Origin: Succinatimonas hippei | Lineage (GTDB): Bacteria; Pseudomonadota; Gammaproteobacteria; Enterobacterales; Succinivibrionaceae | NCBI GenBank assembly: GCA_004557545.1 | Contig: SFGV01000002.1 | Location: 41,102 to 105,101, forward strand | DNA: 64,000 bases | Reading direction: 5' to 3' | Shown here: positions 35,982-44,835 of the stretch, piece after piece | Position numbering within the stretch: position 1 is the stretch's first letter | Layout: every line of letters begins with the position of its first letter | Notes under the pieces: generated by a model | The model's input: only the letters and a program-made list of their open reading frames with translations | Told to the model about the DNA's origin: nothing | The model's database searches: none | Position numbers and translations under genes: made by a program

Positions 35982-36845
35982 ATGAAGACAAGAATCATCA
36001 CCGGCATCGTTCTGATAGCTGCGGTGCTTGCGTGGCTATTTCTGGCCGGCTATGAAATTTTCACAATAGGCGCCCTGTTCATGTATATGGTCGGAGCTTA
36101 TGAAATGGGACCTCTGGTCGGTTTCAAGTCCCGCCTGACTTTTTTGTCCATTGCCGCGATAGCCGCCTGTGTGCTTTTCTATCTGGCGGTTCCAGGAAAT
36201 TTCATGATAAAGCCGATCCCCCGCTGGTGTTTCTATGTTGTTTCCTCAGGAATGCTGGTATGGCTGGTATCTCTGCCGCTTTTGTACCGCTTCCCAAAAG
36301 GAGACGGATGGCACAAGAACAGGTTGCTGGGCACGGTGTTCGCGCTCTTAATGCTGCTTCCATTCCTTATGGGGCTTCTGATATTAAGGGCAGATTCATT
36401 CGCAACTGATCCGAGGCAGGGAGCTTTCCTGGTCGCCGGAGTAATGGCGCTTGCCATTGCCGCAGATACCGGAGCTTATTTCACCGGCCGCGCCATAGGC
36501 AAAACCCCGATGATCCCCAGAGTAAGTCCCCACAAGACAGTAGAGGGACTTTGCGGCGGGATCCTGCTTGCCCTTATCATGATGGTGGTGCTTACACGTT
36601 TTGGCTGGTACTCTGATTACGGCCATGATATGGCAAAACTGCTTATCGCCGGCGGTATCACCGTACTGTTCTCAGTGGTAGGCGATCTGGTTGAGAGTAT
36701 GCTCAAGCGTATGGCGGGGATTAAGGATTCAGGCAGGATCTTCCCGGGACACGGTGGTATGCTTGACCGCATTGATTCCCAGCTTGCTTCAATTCCAGTG
36801 TTTATCACACTCAATCTGATCATGGGAAATATAGCTCAGGTCTGA
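35982..36845 (+). CDS. cdsA: Phosphatidate cytidylyltransferase
   Basis: Inner-membrane enzyme making CDP-diacylglycerol, precursor of all phospholipids. Eight or so hydrophobic spans; the C-terminal signature region runs from RVSPHKTVEG through LKRMAGIKDSGRIFPGHGG, containing the catalytic metal site. Length 287 residues. The ATG at 35982 follows a TTG that could also initiate; the ribosome site is weak. Confidence 0.96.
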   Translation: MKTRIITGIVLIAAVLAWLFLAGYEIFTIGALFMYMVGAYEMGPLVGFKSRLTFLSIAAIAACVLFYLAVPGNFMIKPIPRWCFYVVSSGMLVWLVSLPLLYRFPKGDGWHKNRLLGTVFALLMLLPFLMGLLILRADSFATDPRQGAFLVAGVMALAIAADTGAYFTGRAIGKTPMIPRVSPHKTVEGLCGGILLALIMMVVLTRFGWYSDYGHDMAKLLIAGGITVLFSVVGDLVESMLKRMAGIKDSGRIFPGHGGMLDRIDSQLASIPVFITLNLIMGNIAQV

Positions 36846-36846
36846 T

Positions 36847-38046
36847 ATGCGAAAGATATCCCTTTTAGGAGCGACCGGCTCTATAGGCAGAAGCACGCTT
36901 GACGTGCTAAGACGTCATAAGGACGAATTTGAGCTTTGCGCCGCGGCCTGCGGCTCTGACACACATGGAATGCTCGCGATTGTAAGAGAGTTCCGTCCCA
37001 AAATGGTCGCGCTATACAACCAGAAGTCAGCTCTTGAGCTTTCAAAAATACTCGCCGGGGAAGGGATAAAAACCGAGGTTCTCTCATCTGAGCAGGGAGT
37101 GTGCGAATGCGCCATAGCGCCAGGAAAAGATGGCATTACCCTTTGCGCTATAGTCGGTTCTGCAGGGCTTCCGAGCGCCCTTGCGGCAGTTAAAAACGGT
37201 ATAACCGTCGCGCTTGCCAACAAGGAAGCGCTGGTCATGTCAGGCAGGCTGTTTTTTGATGAGGCGCGCGCGCATAACTCAAGAGTCCTTCCGGTTGACA
37301 GTGAGCACAGCGCCATTTTCCAGTGTCTGCCATCTGAATGTCAGGACACAATTGGTTTTTGCGATCTCAATAAAGCCGGTGTATCACAGATCCTGCTCAC
37401 TGGTTCAGGGGGGCCTTTTTTAAAGCTTCCTCTTGAGGATCTCGCTAAGGTTACCCCAAAGCAGGCGGTATCGCATCCTGTCTGGTCGATGGGACCGAAA
37501 ATCTCCACCGATTCAGCCACCATGATGAACAAAGGACTTGAATTCATTGAGGCGCGTTACCTGTTCAACGCTCCTGATCACATGATTAAGGTTCTGATAC
37601 ATCCACAGTCTGTCATTCATTCCATGGTCAGCTACAAAGACGGGGCGGTGATGGCGCAGATTGGCAGGCCGGATATGCGTACGCCCATCGCCAGAGCGCT
37701 TTTCTATCCTGATCGCGCTGATGCCGGAGTTGAGCCTTTTGATTTCACCAGGGCGCCTTCAATGCAATTTATGGATCCGGATTTCAAGCGCTATCCCTGC
37801 CTGAAACTCGCGATGCAGGCAAGCCTTGAGGGACAAGGCGCCACTACGGCTTTAAACGCTGCTAATGAGGTAGCCGTTGATGCTTTCCTTTCAGGACGTA
37901 TAGGCTACCCTGATATCGCATCTGTTGTCTCGGACGTGCTTTCGTCAGAGCGCCCGGGGACTGTTTACACCCTTGATGAAATTATGCAGGCCGACCGCGC
38001 TGCCCGTGAGGCGGCGAGAAAAGCTGTTGAGGAACGCGCATGCTGA
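36847..38046 (+). CDS. dxr: 1-deoxy-D-xylulose-5-phosphate reductoisomerase
   Basis: Second MEP-pathway enzyme, NADPH-dependent; target of fosmidomycin. NADPH motif LLGATGSIGRSTLDVLR at the N-terminus, ALANKEALVMSG near 120, LPVDSEHSAIFQCL with the metal-binding Asp/Glu, and HPVWSMGPKISTDSATMMNK. Length 399 residues. One base after cdsA; it overlaps rseP by 7 bases. Confidence 0.97.
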   Translation: MRKISLLGATGSIGRSTLDVLRRHKDEFELCAAACGSDTHGMLAIVREFRPKMVALYNQKSALELSKILAGEGIKTEVLSSEQGVCECAIAPGKDGITLCAIVGSAGLPSALAAVKNGITVALANKEALVMSGRLFFDEARAHNSRVLPVDSEHSAIFQCLPSECQDTIGFCDLNKAGVSQILLTGSGGPFLKLPLEDLAKVTPKQAVSHPVWSMGPKISTDSATMMNKGLEFIEARYLFNAPDHMIKVLIHPQSVIHSMVSYKDGAVMAQIGRPDMRTPIARALFYPDRADAGVEPFDFTRAPSMQFMDPDFKRYPCLKLAMQASLEGQGATTALNAANEVAVDAFLSGRIGYPDIASVVSDVLSSERPGTVYTLDEIMQADRAAREAARKAVEERAC

Positions 38047-39392
38047 ACGCCATATGGGATCTCTTTTTCTTCGCGGTTGCGCTTGGTGTGCTGGTCACGG
38101 TGCATGAGGCCGGTCATTTTTTCGCCGCGCGCGCGTGCGGCGTAACCGTCCAGAGATTCTCAATAGGCTTTGGCAAGCTAATTTTCAAGCGCACCGGCTC
38201 AGACGGTTGCGAGTACGCAATTTCGGCGCTTCCGCTTGGCGGCTACGTGAAGATGCTTGGTGAGAATGATGAAAGCTCCGAGAGCGGATCATTTAAATCA
38301 AAACGACTGTGGCAGCGCGCGATTATCATAGCCGCGGGGCCTGTCAGCAACATCCTGCTCGCTTTCTTTCTCTATTGCGCGGTCAACATGATAGGTTTTG
38401 ACGCTCCAAGACCCGTAATAGGTGATGTGGTACCCGGATCGGCTGTCGCCGAGTGCGGAATAACCGAAGGAAGCGAAATTAAAAGCGTTAACGGAGAGAG
38501 TGTCGCGACATGGAGCGACGCGATTATCCTCTTTTATCAGGCGATCCAGAGCGGACGGAATATTGAATTTAAGACCGTATTAAAAAATGGCGGTCAGAGC
38601 ACCGGCGAATGCGTTGTCAAAACCGCGGGCTTTCAGGATCCTGATCAGAATGATTTTCTGCAGGCCATGGGGATCAGACGTTATCAGGGATATATCTCAA
38701 ATGTGATCTCCGAGGTACAGAGCGGATCGCCTGCCCAGAGCGCCGGTTTAAAACCGGGAGACGCGATAGTCGCGGTCAATGGGCATAAAACACCTACCTG
38801 GTATCGCGTGGCGGACGCCATAAGGCAGTATGGCGCATCAAAACTTGATCTGACAGTTGAGCGCGATGGTGAGCTTTATGACTGCGTTCTTACCCCGCGT
38901 CTTGTTTACAACAAGGCTCTGCGCCGCGATGTTCCGCTCGCCGGGATTGCCGTAAGACCTGACAATGACAGCTATAAAGCAACCTGGCATTACGTAAGTT
39001 ATTCATTTTCAGATTCCCTTTCACGGGCTTTTCGCGAAACCGTGCGCATGTCGCATCTGGTGATATCAGCGGCAGTCAAGATGATAAGCGGAGCCGTATC
39101 GCCTGATAATGTCTCAGGGCCGATAGCCATAGCCAAAGGAGCTGGTGAAAGCGCTTCAGTGGGAGCAGTGTTCTTCCTAAGTTTTCTGGCTGTCATTAGT
39201 GTAAACTTAGGTATCCTGAATCTGCTGCCAATTCCGATCCTGGACGGAGGTCAGCTGATGTTCATGGCCTATGAGGCCGTGACAGGCAGGGCACCCGGGC
39301 AGAAAGTACAGTATGCCCTGACGTTGCTCGGATTCAGCCTCCTGCTTATGCTAATGCTTCTGGCTGTCTTTAACGATATACGGGGACTATGA
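38040..39392 (+). CDS. rseP: Site-2 protease RseP
   Basis: Intramembrane zinc metalloprotease that in E. coli cleaves RseA to release sigma-E and also clears signal peptides. HEAGH near residue 22 is the HExxH zinc site, and NLLPIPILDGGQ supplies the third ligand in the C-terminal helix. Two PDZ domains lie between (about 110-200 and 215-290). Length 450 residues, the same as E. coli. It overlaps dxr and is directly before bamA. Confidence 0.97.
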   Translation: MLNAIWDLFFFAVALGVLVTVHEAGHFFAARACGVTVQRFSIGFGKLIFKRTGSDGCEYAISALPLGGYVKMLGENDESSESGSFKSKRLWQRAIIIAAGPVSNILLAFFLYCAVNMIGFDAPRPVIGDVVPGSAVAECGITEGSEIKSVNGESVATWSDAIILFYQAIQSGRNIEFKTVLKNGGQSTGECVVKTAGFQDPDQNDFLQAMGIRRYQGYISNVISEVQSGSPAQSAGLKPGDAIVAVNGHKTPTWYRVADAIRQYGASKLDLTVERDGELYDCVLTPRLVYNKALRRDVPLAGIAVRPDNDSYKATWHYVSYSFSDSLSRAFRETVRMSHLVISAAVKMISGAVSPDNVSGPIAIAKGAGESASVGAVFFLSFLAVISVNLGILNLLPIPILDGGQLMFMAYEAVTGRAPGQKVQYALTLLGFSLLLMLMLLAVFNDIRGL

Positions 39393-39447
39393 AGCGGCGG
39401 TGATAATATATTCCGCAAGCAGACCAAACCTGGCAAAATCTAACATT

Positions 39448-41844
39448 ATGGAAAAAAACAGATTACTCAAGACCGCTGCCGCAGTGGCAGGCATAATCTT
39501 CTGTGTGGCGGTTAGCGCCGCTGATGAGTACTCGACTCCGGTTGAGAATATTCAGGTACGTGGACTTAACAGAGTTACGCGCGGCGCGGTGCTTTTGGCC
39601 TTACCATTCAAACCCGGTGACACGCTCACCCGCGACAGCGTGGCGCAGGCTATGAAACAGCTTTACGCAACGGGAGATTTTGACAGCGTATCCCTTTCCA
39701 AAAACGGCGACACGGTTACGGTAAATGTCACTGAGCGTCCGACCATCGCGGGTGTTGAGTTCAAGGGAAACACCAATATCAAGGATGACGATTTAAGACC
39801 GGTCATCGAACAGCAGGGACTTAAGGAAGGCGAGCCGCTAAACGTGCAGAACCTCTCCCAGGTCAAAAAGTCGCTTGAGGACTTCTATCACGGCGCAGGC
39901 ATGTACCAGGCCAAAGTCGAGCCGGTTATAACCACTCTTCCCCGCAACCGCGTCAATGTCAAACTTCAGTTCACTGAAGGCGTCGCGGCTGAGATCAAGC
40001 AGATAAACATCGTAGGCAACAAAGCCTTCCCTGAAGACGTGCTTCTGGCGCAGATGCAGCTTCGTGACAATGTTCCATGGTGGAATTTTGTAGCCAATCA
40101 GCGTTATGACGCACAGAAGTTCAGAGCGGATCTGGATTCGCTTCGTAACTATTACATGAACCATGGTTATGTGAAGTTCAAGATCAACAATACCAAGGTT
40201 GAGATGACTCCCGACCGCAAGGGACTGTACCTTACAATTGAAATCACTGAGGGCGATCAGTACAAGGTAGGTAAAACCTCGCTTGCCGGCAATACTCTTA
40301 CCTATGGGACGGAACTCCAGAAGCTTATAACCATGGACGAGGGTGATGTCTACTCCCAGCAGGATGTTACTGACAACGAGAAGATGCTCAAAGACTACCT
40401 TGGCAAGTTTGGCTATGCCAACACCGAGGTTAACGCGCTGCCTGCCTTTAACGAGAAGGATAAAACCGTAGATCTGGCCTTTAACGTAGTGCCGGGTTCA
40501 AGGGTATATGTCTCGCAGGTGTTCATTACCGGAAATGACTCGACTGATGACACCGTGATCCGCAGAGAGATCCGCCAGATGGACGGCACATGGCTTTCAA
40601 ACGAGGCCATGGAGATGTCAAAGACCCGTCTGAACCGTACCGGCTTTTTTGAGAAAGTCGATATGGATACCCAGCAGAACGGTTCCAACGCGGATACCGT
40701 GAATGTTCAGACCAAGGTTAAAGAGCGTCCTACAGGCTCAATTCAGGGCGGCATCGGCTTCGGTACTGATTCAGGAATTCTGATCTCAGCGTCAATCTCG
40801 CAAAACAACCTCTTCGGATGGGGTACCAAGGGCGTGCTCTCGTCTTACCGCAATGACTACCGCAGACACACCGAGCTTTCCTACACTGATCCTTATTTCA
40901 CTGTAGATAACGTGTCCTTAGGCGGCAGAGTCTATTACGACAGCTATTACGGTGATGACGACAACGTTGTAGATTATGACAACCGCACCTACGGATTTGA
41001 AATAAATTCAGGTTACCCGATGTCTGAGACTTGGAGCGTCAACTACGCGCTGGGACTTGAGAAGTCCCGCATACGCAACCGCGGCAGACACTTCCAGCAG
41101 GCTGACATGTTCTGGGCAAGATATGGTGATGAGGACAGCAGATCGGGTAATTTCCTGAATTACACCGCATCGGTAAGTCTTACCCACAGCACTCTTGACA
41201 AGGGCATATTCCCTACGGAAGGCAACAAGCAGGTTCTGACCGCGTTCGGCTCAGTCCCGGGATCTGATACCAAATACTACAAGCTCACCGCCGAGACCTA
41301 TCATTATTTCCCGTTTGACATTGACCATATGTGGATAGCGTCAGTTCGCGGAAAGGTCGGATATGGTGACGGCTATGGCAAGAAGAACGGACAGAACCAG
41401 ATCCTGCCTTTCTTCAAGAACTTCTATCTGGGCAGTACCCAGTGGCTTCGCGGCTTTGATCACAACAGTATCGGACCTAAGGCCATCTACTACTCTGATG
41501 ACACCAATCTGACCGGACCTTACGTATCTGACACGGCAGTGGGCGGTAACGCCTTCTGGTCCGCTTCGGCAGAATTATTTGTGCCTACTCCTCTGGTATC
41601 AGAGGCCTACAAGGAACAGGTCCGCACTTCATTCTTCTATGATGCGGGCGCTCTGTGGGATACCAAGGGCAGTGATTATTACTACGATTTCTCCAAGGCC
41701 AGCAAATTCCGTTCTTCGGTGGGTATTTCCATAACCTGGATCTCGCCTGTTGGACCGCTTTCATTCTCACTGACCAAGGCCGTGAAGAAATACGATGGCG
41801 ATGACACGCAGATGTTCAATTTCAACATCGGCGGCAGCTTCTGA
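39448..41844 (+). CDS. bamA: Outer-membrane assembly factor BamA
   Basis: Central outer-membrane protein that folds and inserts beta-barrels. A signal peptide (about 1-26) is followed by five POTRA domains (about 27-420), then a 16-strand barrel with the conserved lid-lock segment WLRGFDHNSIGP near 675, and a final Phe. Length 798 residues (E. coli 810). I choose the ATG at 39448 because the signal peptide starts there; a GTG at 39400 would put 16 extra residues before it. Confidence 0.97.
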   Translation: MEKNRLLKTAAAVAGIIFCVAVSAADEYSTPVENIQVRGLNRVTRGAVLLALPFKPGDTLTRDSVAQAMKQLYATGDFDSVSLSKNGDTVTVNVTERPTIAGVEFKGNTNIKDDDLRPVIEQQGLKEGEPLNVQNLSQVKKSLEDFYHGAGMYQAKVEPVITTLPRNRVNVKLQFTEGVAAEIKQINIVGNKAFPEDVLLAQMQLRDNVPWWNFVANQRYDAQKFRADLDSLRNYYMNHGYVKFKINNTKVEMTPDRKGLYLTIEITEGDQYKVGKTSLAGNTLTYGTELQKLITMDEGDVYSQQDVTDNEKMLKDYLGKFGYANTEVNALPAFNEKDKTVDLAFNVVPGSRVYVSQVFITGNDSTDDTVIRREIRQMDGTWLSNEAMEMSKTRLNRTGFFEKVDMDTQQNGSNADTVNVQTKVKERPTGSIQGGIGFGTDSGILISASISQNNLFGWGTKGVLSSYRNDYRRHTELSYTDPYFTVDNVSLGGRVYYDSYYGDDDNVVDYDNRTYGFEINSGYPMSETWSVNYALGLEKSRIRNRGRHFQQADMFWARYGDEDSRSGNFLNYTASVSLTHSTLDKGIFPTEGNKQVLTAFGSVPGSDTKYYKLTAETYHYFPFDIDHMWIASVRGKVGYGDGYGKKNGQNQILPFFKNFYLGSTQWLRGFDHNSIGPKAIYYSDDTNLTGPYVSDTAVGGNAFWSASAELFVPTPLVSEAYKEQVRTSFFYDAGALWDTKGSDYYYDFSKASKFRSSVGISITWISPVGPLSFSLTKAVKKYDGDDTQMFNFNIGGSF

Positions 41845-41867
41845 TTTTTGTTCGGAGATAAATAAAA

Positions 41868-42437
41868 ATGGCAAACAAGTTAGCATTGGCGGCCGTAGCG
41901 GTCGCGGCGTTATTCACTCAGGCGGCGTTTGGAGCTGATGGTGATGCGAAGACTAACAATCAGGCTGCATCGTTCATAGGTGTGGTTAATGTTCCTCTGA
42001 TCATGAACGACATTCCTCAGGCCGCAGCCTCCAAGGAAAAACTGCAAAAGCAGTTCGGACCTCGCGCCGCTGAGCTCCAGAAGCTTGAAACCGATGGCAA
42101 GGCTCTGCAACAGCAGCTCCCTACCCTCAAGGGTGATCAGCAGGTAGAGGCTCAGAGAAAGCTTGCCCAGATGCAGGCAGATTACAATCTCAAAGCCCGC
42201 GCTCTTCAGGAAGATCAGGGCAAGGCCGTGCATGATGAGGAAATGAAGCTTGGCCGTCTCGTGCAGGAGGCTATTGACAATATAGCCAAAGAGCGCGGCC
42301 TGCAGCTGGTGATCCGCGGCGAGGCCGTGGCATACGCTACACGTGCGGTTGATATTTCAGACGAGGTTATCAGCCGCGTCAGCAAGCAGGCGGGTGCCGC
42401 AGCTCCTGCCGCCAAGAAGAATGCCAAGAGCAAGTAA
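41868..42437 (+). CDS. skp: Periplasmic chaperone Skp/OmpH
   Basis: Trimeric periplasmic holdase for outer-membrane proteins. Signal peptide about 1-22; IGVVNVPLIMNDIPQA begins the beta core, and a long coiled coil rich in Gln, Lys and Leu (about 55-130) forms the tentacles. Length 189 residues, slightly longer than E. coli (161), with an Ala/Lys-rich tail. GGAGAT precedes the ATG. Usual place between bamA and lpxD. Confidence 0.95.
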   Translation: MANKLALAAVAVAALFTQAAFGADGDAKTNNQAASFIGVVNVPLIMNDIPQAAASKEKLQKQFGPRAAELQKLETDGKALQQQLPTLKGDQQVEAQRKLAQMQADYNLKARALQEDQGKAVHDEEMKLGRLVQEAIDNIAKERGLQLVIRGEAVAYATRAVDISDEVISRVSKQAGAAAPAAKKNAKSK

Positions 42438-42440
42438 GTT

Positions 42441-43508
42441 ATGCAGCTAAGCGAGATCGCAAAAAAACTCGGTGCATCCGTGCATGGTAACGGGGATCCG
42501 GAGATCCGCAAGGTCGCGAACCTGGTTACGGCGCAGAAAGATGAAATATCTTTTCTCACCGATCCGCATTACCGTAAGGCTCTGTCAGACAGCAACGCCG
42601 GCGCGGTGATCGTGCGTGAGGCTGATCTGCCTCATGTCAGAGACGGCGCTTGCGCTCTGGTTATGGCTGATCCTTATGTCGGCTTTGCCAAAGTCGCCCA
42701 GCTTCTTGATACCACCCCGAGGATTGCCGAGGGTATAGCTGAAGACGCAGTGGTCGAAGAAGGAGCGGTTATTGGGAAAGATGTCGCTCTGGGACATCAC
42801 GTGGTGATACGCCGCGGCGCGGTCATCGGCGACGGAGCTCAGCTCGCCGAAGGCGTGTCCGTAGGTATAAACGCCAAAATAGGCGCGCATACCAGACTGT
42901 ATCCGGGAGTGCGTGTTTATCATGACTGTGTGATAGGCGACTACTGCCTTATTCAGTCAAACACGGTTATAGGTTCTGACGGCTTTGGCTATGCCAACGA
43001 GAAAGGTCAGTGGGTCAAGATCCCGCAGACAGGCAGGGTCGTTATAGGTAGTCATACCGAGATTGGCGCTTGCACCTGCATCGACCGCGGAGCGATAGAT
43101 GACACCGTCATAGGCGACAATGTGATCATTGATAATCTCTGCCAGATCGCTCATAACGTGCATATAGGCTTTGGTACCGCCGTGGCCGGCGGGACGACCT
43201 TTGCCGGCAGCGTTAAAATCGGAAAGTACTGCATTATAGGCGGCACATCCGTCTTCAACGGACATATTACGATTTGCGACGGCACAACTATTTGCGGAAT
43301 GTGCATGGTGATGCGGTCTATAGACAAGCCCGGGGTATACGCTTCGGGAATTCCTGCCCAGCCTAACCGCGAGTGGAGGCTTACGGCCTCAAGAACACTG
43401 CATATTAACGAAATGTACCATAAGCTTGAGGATCTCGCCTCGCAGGTAGCGCAGTTAAAGGCGCAGCTTGCGGAGAGTACCGAAGCCAGATTAAAGAAAG
43501 GGGAATGA
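42441..43508 (+). CDS. lpxD: UDP-3-O-(3-hydroxyacyl)glucosamine N-acyltransferase
   Basis: Third step of lipid A synthesis, adding the second 3-hydroxyacyl chain. N-terminal uridine-binding domain (EISFLTDPHYRKAL), then a left-handed beta-helix of hexapeptides from about 105; the catalytic His is in IAHNVHIG near 238. A C-terminal helix ends with a coiled coil. Length 355 residues (E. coli 341). Three bases after skp, one base before fabZ. Confidence 0.97.
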   Translation: MQLSEIAKKLGASVHGNGDPEIRKVANLVTAQKDEISFLTDPHYRKALSDSNAGAVIVREADLPHVRDGACALVMADPYVGFAKVAQLLDTTPRIAEGIAEDAVVEEGAVIGKDVALGHHVVIRRGAVIGDGAQLAEGVSVGINAKIGAHTRLYPGVRVYHDCVIGDYCLIQSNTVIGSDGFGYANEKGQWVKIPQTGRVVIGSHTEIGACTCIDRGAIDDTVIGDNVIIDNLCQIAHNVHIGFGTAVAGGTTFAGSVKIGKYCIIGGTSVFNGHITICDGTTICGMCMVMRSIDKPGVYASGIPAQPNREWRLTASRTLHINEMYHKLEDLASQVAQLKAQLAESTEARLKKGE

Positions 43509-43509
43509 A

Positions 43510-43986
43510 GTGACTGAGAACGATACAAACTGCAGCTGCGGCAAGAAAACGCTGGACATCGAACAGATCATGGGACTGCTCCCGCACCGCTTCCCGTTCC
43601 TTATGATTGACCGCGTGCTCGATTACAGCATTGACGGTGAACACAAAACCCTCACAGCCGTGAAGAACGTCACCTTCAACGAGCCCTTCTTTCAGGGACA
43701 CTTCCCGGGCAAACCAATTCTGCCGGGTGTGCTGATCCTTGAGGCGATGGCTCAGGCAACCGGCGTGCTGGCTTTTACCATGGTCGGAAAACCCAACCCT
43801 GGAGAGCTTTATTATTTCGCGGCTATTGATAACGCCAGATTCAAGCACATAGTGGTTCCTGGCGATCAGATGATCATCAAGGTTGAGTACTTTAAGGAAA
43901 GAAGAGGCATAGCCTCGTTCACCGGTGAAGCCTACGTGGATGACAAACTGGTGGCAAAGGCCGATTTGATGTGCGCCAAGCACTGA
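43510..43986 (+). CDS. fabZ: 3-hydroxyacyl-ACP dehydratase FabZ
   Basis: Hot-dog-fold dehydratase of fatty acid elongation; it competes with lipid A synthesis for 3-hydroxyacyl-ACP. The catalytic His is in FQGHFPGKPILPGVL and the Glu in LEAMAQATG; HRFPFLMIDRV is the family N-terminus. Length 158 residues. GTG start with GGGGAA close upstream. Confidence 0.97.
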   Translation: MTENDTNCSCGKKTLDIEQIMGLLPHRFPFLMIDRVLDYSIDGEHKTLTAVKNVTFNEPFFQGHFPGKPILPGVLILEAMAQATGVLAFTMVGKPNPGELYYFAAIDNARFKHIVVPGDQMIIKVEYFKERRGIASFTGEAYVDDKLVAKADLMCAKH

Positions 43987-44046
43987 GAAGCAGGTCAGGA
44001 ATGCCTCAATTTGGCATGTAATGGGTGTACAGACGGGGATAATGTT

Positions 44047-44835
44047 TTGACAGATAACACCGTAAAAATCGATCCTACAGCCAAGATTGGCCCTGATGTG
44101 GTGCTTGGTCGTAATGTAACAATCCGTGAATACGTCATCATCGAGGGCGACGTCAGGATTGGTGACGATTGTGTGATTGAGCCTTTCGCGGTGATCCGCG
44201 GACCGACGGTGATCGGCAAGCGCAACCATATCTATCAGTTCTGCTCCATAGGTGAGGGATGTCAGGATCTCAAATACCGCGGCGAGCCGACAACGCTTAC
44301 CATAGGTGACGAAAACACCATACGCGAGCACTGCTCGATGCATCGCGGTACCGTACAGGGACGTGGAACCACAACGGTTGGCAATCATAACCTCTTTATG
44401 ATCAATACCCATGTGGCTCATGACTGCATTGTCGGGAATAACTGCATATTCTCAAACAACGCCACGCTCGCAGGTCACGTGACCATAGGTGACTGGGTGA
44501 TCTTCGGCGGACTGGCGGCTATCCACCAGTTCGGCCGTGTGGGCTGTCACGCTTTTGTCGCAGGCATGGCCGCGCTCAATATGGACGTTCCGCCCTATGT
44601 TCTGGCGGCAGGACATTACGCGCAGCCGCATGGCATAAACAAGGTTGGGCTGGCGCGTCGCGGTTTCAGCGCCGAGGCGATCAGAGCCATTTCGGAGTCC
44701 TACATGATCCTCTATAAGCATCATCTTAAGATTGAAGACGCGATTGTGCAGATAGAGGCTCTGGCAAAAGAGCACCCCGAGGTTCAGCCTCTGGTGGACT
44801 TCCTCAAATTTGACGGTCGCGGGATCATAAGATGA
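44047..44835 (+). CDS. lpxA: UDP-N-acetylglucosamine O-acyltransferase
   Basis: First lipid A step, acylating UDP-GlcNAc. A hexapeptide beta-helix from residue 8 to 190; the catalytic His is in NTHVAHDCIVGNN, with HRGTVQG and HQFGRVGCHAFV around it. I place the start at the TTG at 44047: GGGGA lies 7 bases upstream and it gives 262 residues, exactly the E. coli length. A TTG at 44011 with AGGA is a second option. It overlaps lpxB by ATGA. Confidence 0.95.
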   Translation: MTDNTVKIDPTAKIGPDVVLGRNVTIREYVIIEGDVRIGDDCVIEPFAVIRGPTVIGKRNHIYQFCSIGEGCQDLKYRGEPTTLTIGDENTIREHCSMHRGTVQGRGTTTVGNHNLFMINTHVAHDCIVGNNCIFSNNATLAGHVTIGDWVIFGGLAAIHQFGRVGCHAFVAGMAALNMDVPPYVLAAGHYAQPHGINKVGLARRGFSAEAIRAISESYMILYKHHLKIEDAIVQIEALAKEHPEVQPLVDFLKFDGRGIIR